This document shows positions 35,812 to 47,800 of a DNA stretch of 64,000 bases, piece by piece. The notes under the pieces are model-generated. The model did no database searches, was not told where the DNA came from, and saw only the letters and a list, made by a program, of their open reading frames with translations. The position numbers and the translations under genes are program-made. The stretch spans positions 16,551,654 to 16,615,653 of the forward strand of contig CM060472.1 of assembly GCA_030544235.1 (NCBI GenBank), given 5' to 3'. The DNA is from Lepturacanthus savala (lineage: Eukaryota; Chordata; Actinopteri; Scombriformes; Trichiuridae). The number at the start of each line of letters is the position of its first letter. Positions within the stretch are counted from its first letter, which is position 1.

Positions 35812-38800
35812 TTCTCAAGAAAGACTCATCTTCGTTCACACCACTTCACGTTCTCCTCCTCCTCCTCCTCCCAACCCTTTGAGCTCCGCTTTCCATTTAA
35901 AAAAAACAGAGCTGTGAAAACACATTTTAAAAATTATCGTTCAGAATTCAGCAAGCGAAGGGTTAAAACAGAGCAGAGAACAGTAAAAACCTGAAGCTGC
36001 ATGATGAATATCTACGCCTGGTCTCCATATGAGGCTGATTCCTTATTGGTCAGTTCTGTAAATTAAGAAAACACAGTCGTTACTGTAAGATTTCCCTCTG
36101 TTGTTTCCACAAACATCATCAACAACAACAATAAACCAGCAGCTGCACGGACAGGTTGTGGAAAACACCTTCAACACGTGAAGCAGCAGAAAATCCAGTG
36201 GTAGTTTTTCTTTGAGGATTATCGTTTTATTCAGTTCTTTTCTTCCCCCAAACCCCTTTAGTCCTGAATCAACTTGTTACAGAAAGGACAAAGAAGAAAG
36301 TGAGGAGTGATGCCTCTCACTGTTTCAGCCTCTCTGACAGCTAAGGTCATGTTTAGGAGGTCCTTCATCCTTCCTCCTTCCTCCTTCATCCCTCCTCCTC
36401 CCTCCTCCTCCTCCGTTTGTTACACTGGCTGCTTCGCTGCCTCTCCTCTCTTGTAAGAATCCCGTGTTGTGCCTCATTGTGCTTTGTTGAGCCGGAGACA
36501 ATTTTCCACCCTGGTGGACGATAAAGATCCCTTCTACTCCTCCGTGTCCTTTTTCTTCTTTTTTTTTTTAACCTCGTCCTTCTTCAAATCTAAAACTATA
36601 AAACGTGTGTTTGCGTTCTCGATTGGGGTTTTAGACCTCCTTTAATCGGAGCCTGAACTCACGACCTCTCCCCCCTCACAGCGGCCATTCTGGACGACCA
36701 GTCGGTGTGCGGCCGTGGCGAGCGTCTGGCGCTGGCTCTGGCGAGGGAGAACATCAACAGTCTGATGCAGGACGCCTCCCAGGCGAGGGTGGAGGTGGAC
36801 GTCTACGAGCTGCAGAAGGACTCCCAGTACGACACCACTGACACCAGTGAGTCCTCGCCTCACCCGTCCGCTCCCGCTCTGACATTTGTCTGTGTCCGTT
36901 TTTTTTTTTTCCTTCTATTCCGCACGAGGAAGCGGAACCGGAGGAATAAAACGTTAACCTTTATTTAACGAGGCGGGTCACCAGTCACTTTAAATAGCAC
37001 ACATGTTCAACAGATCTGCACCGCAGGCAGCAAGAAGCCTCAGTGGAGCCTTAAATGTCACCATGGAGCACCGCTGTGCTCTGATATTCACTCATATCAA
37101 TAAATATAAATTTAAATACACTACACTTCAGAATTTTGGGGTCACTTAGAGATTTCCTTCTCATTTTTTTTCAATGAAGATAACTTCAAACTAATCATAA
37201 ATACACTCTATATGTTGCTAATGTGGTAAAAGACTATTCTAGCTGCAAATGTCTGGTTTTAGTGCAATATCTACAGAGGTGTATAGAGGCTAATTTCCAC
37301 AAACTATCACTCCAGTGATATATCCATGTTATTATAAAGTTGTAGACAGGATATACAGATTTTGAAGGGAAAAATAAGAAGCTGAAAATTAGATCAATCA
37401 ATAATGAAAACAATAGTTTTTCATTTTCACGTTTTTCAAATGTCACTATCAGCTGTTCTAACAGGACTATAATGATTGTATAAGCCATCCTCACCCTAAA
37501 TTGTGTCTATAGACGTTCATTAAATCTTAAAATTATTTTTAAAAAAAGTTGATTTGTCTTAATAATTACAGCCCTCAAATTATTTCAGCCTCTGCCATCT
37601 TTCCTATCACGTCACTTCCTGTTCGCCAAAACCAGCGTTTAACACCTGCAACTCGACGGCTGTTTATTTCAAACATCCATCCTGAATCAACACTTTAAGA
37701 CTAAATGTTGGACTGTTCCAATCATGTCAGAGGAAACTGCTTTGGGTTCCTTTTTCAGTCTCATTTGTTGAAATGGTATGCCCGACTAGTAAGTAGCACA
37801 GTCCCCACATGTCACGTGTTTCTAAAGCCCTGGTTATTGGCTATCAGATTTTAATGGTCTCGTTATGGCGGATTTCCATTGGGTCACACTGCCAAACTTT
37901 ATTAGTCGGCCCTCATTGGCTTCCAATCTGGCTATCTCCTGACCCCATGCTTCGATTGGCTTGTGCGCGGTGTCAATCGATGCGAAACAACTTCAAGACC
38001 ATAATTGTTGAGTTATTTGCCCATAGAACCCAATGACTGAAGCGTAGTATTGCCGTAAATGACCCCCACTGCTCCCCTGTACTGCTCATGGTAAAGCGTG
38101 TCTTAAGAGGCTAGGCTAGTTTTTCCTCTCTTGAAACGTTCCTCCTGTTCAGAGTGATGTTAAAACATCCTTCAGATGTGCTTTAATGTCAGTGATGGGG
38201 GACAAAAGTCAGTCCATATTCATTTAAAGGAGATAAGAAGCTTCTCTGAGGCGTCAGCAGTGTGAGTTAGTCATATACAGGAGATCTGACAAATTTAACA
38301 AGTCAAAATTCTGACATAAAAGTGGGATAAAAGGCAGAAAGATAGATGCATAATCATCACATTAGCTTCGGATAAACTTTTAAACTGTGACTTTTAGACA
38401 GTGTGTGGATCGTACATTGGAAGAGCTTTATGAATGGTTACAGCAGTAGCGACGTGTTGGAGAGTTGATGTGTGGAGTGAGGACAGTGTGACCGCAGAGC
38501 TCGCAGCGTTCGGCTCCAGCTGCTGCTGCTGCTGCCGTGGATGTTTATTGATTACAAACTGCCAGCAGGCACCAAAGAGACTTCCCGATGGAGAGGCAGT
38601 TAATGTTTCCTGTCAGACACACAAAGAGGAATGTACAGAGCTAATCAAGTGTTATGCATGTGCTGGACAAATACTGAATGGCAATGAGGAGAACGTAACC
38701 GGATCTGGACCGTCAGCTACTAAAGCCTCCGCTGGAAAATCCCGAAATCTGATTGACAAAAACACAAGAACACAAGACCAAAACGCACATGGACATCTAT

Positions 38801-41800
38801 CAATGCCTGTTAGCATGCCAGGCTAATTCTCAAACAATTACGACTGAAAATGGTCAAACCCAACACAAAGTTCAAGGCTTTAATTTGTAAAAACACGACC
38901 CGAACATGATTTTTCTGTTTTCAGAAATGGTTTAGAGAGCAGAATTCATCAAGGCTTCTTGTTTTATATCGGTTATAATTTAATTTAACTCTAATGTTGA
39001 CTATTGCAAACAAACAGAACCTTTAACATCGTCTGCGGCAGCAGATGATATTACAGAAAAAAGTCACAATCGTGATATAAAAAGATGAAGATGAATCCAA
39101 ACGAGGCGGTGACTAATTATCCGTGTCCCTCTCTCTTTTCTCTCTGATGCGTTTTTTTCTCTCAGTGTGTCAGATCCTGCCAAAGGGCGTGGTCTCTGTG
39201 ATTGGCCCCGCCTCCAGCCCCGCCTCCGGCTCCACCATCAGTCACATCTGTGGGGAGAAAGAGGTGAGTCGCAGCGCTGCTACACCGATCCGCGTCTTCA
39301 CGGTCACCGGGACATTAACCCATTAATGGACATTAATCATTAATGGACATTAAAGCATTAAGGTCCATAGTGGAATTTCTACATTTATTTTGCAGCACTC
39401 AAAGCTGCTGAGCTAAAAGCAAATCTATTGCACGTGTTCATGCTTGTTAGTGGTTGAGCTGTACACATAAACCCCAGTGAAATACATGGAAGCCTGATGG
39501 AAGCTCATGGTGATACAGCTACATTTCTCATTATTTCTCCATAAAAGTGGATTGGAAAATACTTTTGCGATGTTTTCATATTTGAGCGATTAAAAGAAGC
39601 AGCGACTTCTTCGTGATTAAAAATAACTTAACATAAATGGACGTATCTCAAAAAGTACAATACATGAAATTGATAGATTAGATATGTAGGTAGCCATGTG
39701 TCTTGACAATTTGTGTCAGAAAATAAGTTCTGTGCAGCTTCCCGCCCACATATTAATTCAGTATTTGGTCATTGATGGGTTCAGCAGGTTGATCAGCAGG
39801 TGCAGTTTTCTACTGGAGGAAGAAGCAGGTTCTTCGCCTCCACGTCATGCATCAAAACCATTTAATGCAGAGTGACTTGTTGATTAATTCGCTTGACCTG
39901 CTTGTCACAAACCCCTAACTCACTTTCGCTGGTAACACCTGAGGGTCTGACTAATACCTGGAACAATCCTTATCATCCCATAAGGTTCTCACAGAGATTC
40001 ACGTTTAAAATGAAGAACTATTTTTTTGCACGATCTGAAACAAAGATATGAACGTTGGAGGACTCAAGCATCTGCTGACAATAAACCGTTGTGGCTTTCT
40101 GAATGAATGACGTTTACCTGGTTTTCGTTCCTCCAGATCCCTCATGTGAAGATCGGTCCGGAGGAAACTCCCAAGCTGCCGTACCTTCGCTTCGCCTCGG
40201 TGTCGCTCTACCCGAGTAACGAGGACCAGAGCCTGGCCATCGGATCCATCCTACGCTCCTTCGGATACCCGGCGGCCAGCCTGATCTGTGCCAAAGCCGA
40301 GTGTGAGTGTGTCGTCCTCACCAGCCAATCACAATCTTGTTTCCTTACCTTTACTCGTCATTCCATTCTTTTCTTTCTTTATTTCACTCATATCTCCCCT
40401 TCGCTTTTTGTTATCTTTACTTAATCCTCTACTTCTCTGCTTCTGTCCTTCCCTCTCATGCCTCCTCCTCCTCCTCCTCCTCCCCATCCACTCTTCCTTT
40501 CATCGATCTCTCTTTTCCACCTGACTGGGTTTACCCCCTCCACAACCCCACCCCTGTCCCCCGGCTCACTGTTTTAACGCTGCGCTTCTCTCCCTGCAGA
40601 CTCTCGCTGAGTGTTCAGCCATTAACGTTTAACGATGTTGTCGTCTTGAGTGCCGCTGTCCGCCAGTTAAAACCAAGCCGGGCCATGATCAACGCTTTAC
40701 GGCGGCGATTTGTCAAGACACGCCTGAAGGCCGAATGTTTAACACAGAGACGACAAGCTCAGCAGCTTTTATAGCAGTTACTCAGGAAATAATGTTGCCC
40801 CCAGTCCACCTTAATCTCAGTTCACATTAAGATCAATCCACCTTAAACCAGAGTCCACCTTTAGATCAGTTCACCTTAAGATCAGTCCACCTTAAACCAT
40901 AGTCCACCCTATTGCCAGTCCACCTTAAACCTCAGTTCACCTTAAGATCAGTCCACCTTAAACCATAGTCCACCCTATGGTCAGTCCATCTTAAACCTCA
41001 GTCCACCTTAAGATCAGTCCACCTTAAACCACCCTATGGTCAGTCCACCTTAAACCTCAGTCCACCTTAAGTTCAGTCCATATTAAGATCAGTCAACCTT
41101 AAACCATAGTCCACCCTATTGTCAGTCCACCTTAAACCTCAGTTCACCTTAAGATCAGTCCACCTTAAATCATAGTCCACCCTATGGTCAGTCCACCTTA
41201 AGCCTCAGTCCACCTTAAGCTCAGTCCATATTAAGCTCAGTCCACCTTAAACCTCAGTGACCACTACCCCTTCAGATTCAGAGTCATTTGATTTTTAACA
41301 CCTGTGTTCACTGGCCTGATTTATTGATTAACTGATTTATTACTTTATCGACAGGCTCCTGATGGGAATATCCCGATTAATTATTCAAACCAATTGATTA
41401 TAACCTCCTTTTTCCCTTTGACTTTCTTTTTCCTTTTCGGACCTTTCCTTTGTCTTCTTTCATTGATCCTGATGTATTGATCGGCTACAGGTGAAATAAT
41501 GTCCATCAATAGAATCACAAGTGTGGTTTAAAAAATTTAAACTGGTCAATTAAAAGCACTGAGGATGTCTCTGAGTCTTGAAGTGAATTCAGTTCTGACT
41601 GAAAGAACATGAACATCCATCACTTCATCCTTCTTTACTCCATCAATCCATCTTTTATCCTTCACACCTTCCTTTATTCTTCTTCACTCCATCTTTCATC
41701 AGTCCAGCCTTTATCCTTGATCCTTCATCACTCCATGGTTCATCACTCCTTCCCTTTTCTTCATCAATCCATCACTCCACCCTTCATCAATCCATCACTC

Positions 41801-44800
41801 CATCCTTCATTAGTCCTTTATTTTCTTTAAATCATCACTCCATCCTTCATTTCTCCTTTCTTATTCTTTCTGTAACCACTTTATCACTCTATTATTTATC
41901 CTTCATCATTCCATCCTGCTTCCTTTTTCACTCCATCCTTGATCATTTCATCCTTCATCAGAGTTAACAGTGAGTTAACAGTGTATCCGCTGTTCTGTGA
42001 CAGCTTTAAATGTCTGGAACATGCCGTATACTTAACTACTTTCTTGACTCCGCCCACTAGGCCTGCTGCGATTGGAGGAGCTGGTCCGCCGCTTCCTCAT
42101 CTCCAGGGAGACGCTGTCGGTGCGGATGCTGGACGACAGCCTGGACCCGACCCCCCTGCTGAAGGAGATCCGAGACGACAAGGTGGCCACCATCATCATC
42201 GACGCCAACGCCTCCATCTCCTACCACATCCTGAGGAAGGTCAGAGGTCAACTCGACTCGCTGAGCGTTTAGCCCCGAGCTGTAGAGGCGGAATTTAATC
42301 GAGTACTGAACTTAAACACTATTTTGAGGTACTTTTACAGTGGCAATTATTAAAATCATCATCCCGTAACTGAGCTACAGATGAGATTCATCAGGATGTC
42401 TAACATTGATGGCTTTGAGGTAACTTTGACTTTGACGTAATTATTAAGCAGTGGGACGCAAAGTCGTGAATAAAGGAAACTTTCAGTCAAACAAATTCTG
42501 CAAAACCTCCAACACATCTAATTAAAACGAAATTTAAAAGCCAGTAATCTCTGACTTTGCGATTCATATCTGGAGACGCGTTCATCAGGTCCACTTCACA
42601 CTCAGTGGGGGTGTCGCTGAGAGTGAGGAAGCGGCGTGCCGAGCGTGAAGTCGATGGGACGGACGCGTGTGATTCCTCAGGTTCTGGACAGGCTCCACCC
42701 AGCAATCTGCATCAAGTCGTGTGGTTCAGAAGCAGAGCAGCCATCGAGTGGTCAGCGGTTTGATTCCCCGGCTCCTCCGCGCCGCATTTAAACGCATCAC
42801 TGGGCGATGCGTTCGTTGTACAGCAGCCACCGCCAGCAGTGTGTAAATGGATGAATGAACCCTTGTAGTGCGGAGCGCTTTGAACGGTTGAAAAAGAAAA
42901 GAGCGGCGCCATACAAATGAAGTCCATTTACCACCCATTAATTATCCTATTAATTCAGACTCAGCTGAATTACAGCTTACTCTGTATTGAACCAGAAGTG
43001 ACTGTAACAACGGCGTCTTTTAAAAGAAATGATCGCGATCGTTAACTCTGGCCGGTTTCACAGATGTGATGTTTAAAACCTCTGAACCGTCCTGCTGCTT
43101 AAAACATCTTCATCACCTCCTTTTCTTCCTCCGCCGTGTTCACGAGCAGAACGGGACTTTCAGACTCACGCTGGTTCCCTGCCAAAAAAACGAAAAAAAA
43201 AAATAAAATAAAACGAGCCAACAGAATTTACAGCCTCGGACTAAATCCAGCAGCGCTTGGCAAGGTGTAATTTCACTCTCTGCTCGGTAACCTTGGGGCT
43301 CTGAGGAGTTTTGAATACAAAATAAAACGCTTTGACTGTCACGTTCTTTTCTCTGCAAAGCTCTGGTCGGGCGGGAGGTTAACGGCCCGTTAGAACAGAA
43401 TCGGACTTTGAGTTCTTCGCTCTTCAAATCTCCGTCAACTGTGTCACAAACAAACTTGGCCACCGTCGTATCAGTTTGTTGCGTTACAGGTTTCAAAATG
43501 CAGCGTTGTGTCATGCGATTGCTCAAAAGACACAATGTAGGCGAGAGGTTTTGGTGTCCGACGTGAAGCGGGACAGAAGAAGACGGTCAAAGATGTTTTC
43601 AAGGGAACATAATGGTGTCTGAATTCCATGTTCTTGTCAGAACGAGTCAATGTTGTTCTTTAAAGGAGCCCTATTCCAAAAAAAAAGACACTTTTTCAGT
43701 GTTTGCGTCTAAATAATTCATCTCTGGTGTTCCCGCGAACACAAACTGTAAAATAAAACCACCCGCTCATTCTCTAGTGGTCTGGCCTCCCCTATAGTGT
43801 CGCCAAACACAAGCCTTTGTTATGTCCCAGTCTAAAGGGGCCTAGGGCAGAACCCGAACAAGCCCCATGTTCCCCAGCAGCCACAAACAAAATGTGGTTT
43901 GAATATAACGGGAAATAAAACGAACCAAACCAAACTGAGAAAAGAAAGGATAGGATCCTTAGAAGAAGAAGAAGAAGAAGAAGAAGAAGAAGAAAAGAAG
44001 AAGAAGAAGAAGAAGAAGAAGAAGAAGAAGAAGAAGAAGAAGAAGAAGAAGAATACCTGCTGCCCACTGACAGCAGCCATCTTGGCTTCTTATGTATCAG
44101 GTGGTTCTCCGTCTCAGCCAATCACAGGTCAGAGTGTAAAGCCTTCCCACCAATGGCTGCAAAGGGATCGCACACACCTATTTGCATCGCACACACACTT
44201 CAGACCTGTCACTCAACATAACTATAGTCATAACACCATTTAGAAATGGCTCCTGTTGTGACATCACAACAGGAGACAGGGTTTTTCAGAGTGCATTGCT
44301 GCAGCAGGTGTAACTAAGTGCTTTTGGACTATATATGAATCCATATTTCATTCAAAAACAGCACGAAAGTGGGAAAATGTTAAAGTAAGGCCTCTTTAAA
44401 GGAAGACGGTCAGGTTCACACTGATGTTAAAACGTCCTTCAAATGTCCAAAACAGAAAGAAATAGCAGAGGCACTGCGAGATTAAAAAATATATATAAAA
44501 CCTTTAATATAACATGGCAAGAAAATGCTTGAAAGCACAAGGGCCTATGCGTATTGGCCTTCATCATCATATTAAAGGCTTTTTATGTATTTTTAAACCT
44601 CAGAGTGTCTCTGCTGCTTCTTTCTGTTTTGGATTCTTGTTTTTACCCGATCTGAAGAGCACCTGAATAAAACCATCTGAAGTCTCCTGGGCGACCTGAG
44701 CCCCTTCGTGTCTTCTCAGAGCCTCTAAATGTGTTTTACTGTCAGTGATGGAGGACAAAACCCACAGAGAGGCCACTCGGTCGGTAAAGGAGCTTCATCG

Positions 44801-47800
44801 CATGCGGGAGATCTGACACATGAAGAAAAGACAAACTTTTAGATATGTCAGAGCCAGTTTGTGTTTGTGGTGGAAGCTTAGATACAAAAAGACTTTGGAA
44901 TAAAAATCAATGAAACGTTGAAAGGTTTCTGCTGGATTTCACTGATCACATCAACTTTTAAACATGTTTGTACGTTTAGAGTCCATCATTGACATTAAAA
45001 ATGCATTTTTAAGGAGACATAATCTCTGTTTCAAGGGTGTTTGATGTCATTAAGATGCTTCTTATTCTGCTTTTTCTCCTTTTTTCATCCTTTTCTTCTT
45101 CCTTCTCCTCCGGTGACCTCCAGGCCAGCGAGCTGGGGATGATGTCGGCTTTCTACAAGTACATCCTCACCACCATGGTAAGAGCTGCTATTCCAAACCC
45201 TTCTCCCTGTTTCCCCTTTTCTTCCCAGAGTATCTTCCTCTTCTCATCATCATAATCATCATCCTTTATCTTGATTGTTCCCTTTCCTAAATATCCTCCT
45301 GTCCTCCTTTCCTGCCTTCATTCCTTCCGTCTTATCTTTTCCTTTTCCTATTTTAAAACTAGATATTGTGTCATGAGTTACTGAGGTGAGTACCAGGAGA
45401 TGGTGTTTAGTATTCCCCTCATAAGAAGTTAGTAAAGTCTTCCTCACCGTCCTCCACAGTGTCACCCCCACTGTCCTCTGCTTCAGCTTCAGCATGGTAC
45501 ATGATGCTGCTGCAGAAGCTCCTCCCTGTCCTTGGTTCAGCCTCCGATTGTCCCCATCCACGGGTCGTCAGCTGGCTGCGGGTCTAATGTCTGGTCTGCT
45601 TTGAGAGGTGCATCAAGGCTGAGAGACGAGCATGTGACAGACCGGATTTGTACCTTTTATTTCTCTCAGCTCAAAGGCAGCGTGAGAGACATCTCAGCCG
45701 CTTTGTTGATGCCGGAGTCAGCAGCAGCATCTGGGCGACTTGTATTATTCACTATTTGGACTAAGTCATACACAGAAGAGGCTCCCAGGCGTTTTGCTGC
45801 CTGCTTTAAGCGCATCCGTTCTGTCAGAGTGATGTCTTTGTCAAGTCGCAAGGTGGCCTCTTTTTTTTTTTTTTGAAAATGCTGCGAACCGTTTCCGAAC
45901 CTGTGGAGGTCTCGCATCTCCTGAGGCCACGATGAAGGATCGAATACTAAGAAACGATGGGAGTGATATCTGGTTTCAAACTCTACAAATAAGCCCCTGA
46001 GTAAGTTTGGTCTCAGCATCCACATTAGAAAAGGTCAGTGCCCTGTGGCCTTCACCATCAAGCATTGCCGTGAACTGTCCAACCTTTTTTGTCCACCCTT
46101 CTTTTCTTGGTTCGGTCTTTTTTTCCTTTCCTGTTTCATTTTTTCTGTCATCCATCCGTCTTTCCCCTTTTCCTTTCCTCCTCTTTGCTCATCTCTTTTG
46201 CCTCCAGCCTGTTTTTCCTTGACTTTCTTTTTTCTTTCCATTTGTTTCCTCCTGTTTCCCCCTTCTTCTCCTTTGTCTTCTTTTTGTTTGAGTCTCTTCT
46301 CTCATTTCCTCCTATTTTGTCTTCACTTTTCTTTCCCCTCTTTGACTTTTCCTTTTCTTTCTATATTCTTTCCTTCCTTTTCTCTTTCCTCTACTCCTTT
46401 CCTCGCTCTCATCCTTTTTTGCTTTTTATTCCCATCTCGTTCCCTTTTCCTCTGTCCTAACCCCCATCATCCTGCCGTCATTGTGTTAAAGCGGCTTACA
46501 GGATGTTTGGAACCCATGTTCATATATCTACTCTCTACCCATAACTCCTGTCTCCCCGCTCGCTTCTCATCAGAGTGGTTCGCCGGCCTCGCTGCCGTTT
46601 GTCATCATTATAATTTCTCTGTCCGGTGTCGTGCCCTTGTGGGACAAGACTTAGCGTGGATAATAACTCCTCTGGATCTCTAAACACCACTATGTGTTAA
46701 AGCCAGCCGTTAACGGAGCCACTCACAAGGGCACGCCAGGGCTCGCGAACCAAGGACGAAACCGTGGTTCTTCTAGCCCCTCCCACTTCTCTCATAGCCC
46801 CTCCCGCTTCTCTCATAGCCCCTCCCACTTCTCTCATAGCCCCTCCCGCTTCTCTTATAGCCCCTCCCGCTTCTCTCATAGCCCCTCCCTCTCTTCTCCT
46901 AGCTCCTCCCCCAGCCCAACCATTAACTATATATTAAACAACCCATTAATAGATGTCTTCCAGATATTAAAGAGAATATCAAAGACAGAAACAGGAAGTG
47001 AAGGTAGCTCCCTCTAAACTGCCATTACTCAAGAAAATCATATTATTATGAATATTTCTGTAATCAGTACTCAACACACATCGTCCTACATGAAGAAGCA
47101 TTAGTTTTCAAGACAGTGTTTCAGAATTAAGTCTCAGAAACTGAATTCTGCATAAGCCATGCTCATTTGCATCTATAAACATTTTCCCACCAATCCTCTT
47201 ATAAATTTTGAGCAGTTGTCACCGAATTTGGTTCAGATCTCTCATTGTTGATATTCCAAACAATATTTCCCTGTAGCCGACTGTTAAAAACGCTGTGGGG
47301 CTTATGTTGTAAATCATATCCAAACTCCTGGAAACTCTGTGCGTTTGCAGCCACGTTTGGTGGACATATGTAGATATGACGTCTGAGCGATCATGACAAA
47401 TTTGGTCACATTCACCCAATAGGTGGTGGCGTAGCACCACCATAAATCTATAAACAAAGGCATTTCCATCTGTTTGTATGTATGGAATGACTTTCCTTTT
47501 CATGTCTATAGACAGTTCATTGGATCAACTTCACACTTGGTGGGTCTGTTGCTGTGGACCACAGGAATGGTAGTATCAAGAGTGAAATAGATCAGATGAC
47601 CAAAAACCAAACCAAAGAGAGAACTTTAGGACTTTTGGACCCTATGTTCCTAACTTTAAGTGTGTATTTGAGTGACCTGAGCATAAATTTCCCACTCCAC
47701 AGAGAACAGGTTATAATAGAGACAGGTAGAGTATCCATGCCCAGCTGTATTTGGCCTCTATAAGAAACATTCCTTGCCACTGCCAGGCTTAATTTGTTAT

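Noticed and set aside
38434..38826. 130-codon ORF in intron 2
   Set aside because: No domain, no signal peptide, no splice partners; likely chance.
40806..41262. CRISPR-like array
   Set aside because: Repeats are contiguous submonomers without unique spacers, in a vertebrate intron.
46045..46683. 212-codon F/L/S/P-rich ORF
   Set aside because: Polypyrimidine composition yields open frames with no internal structure.
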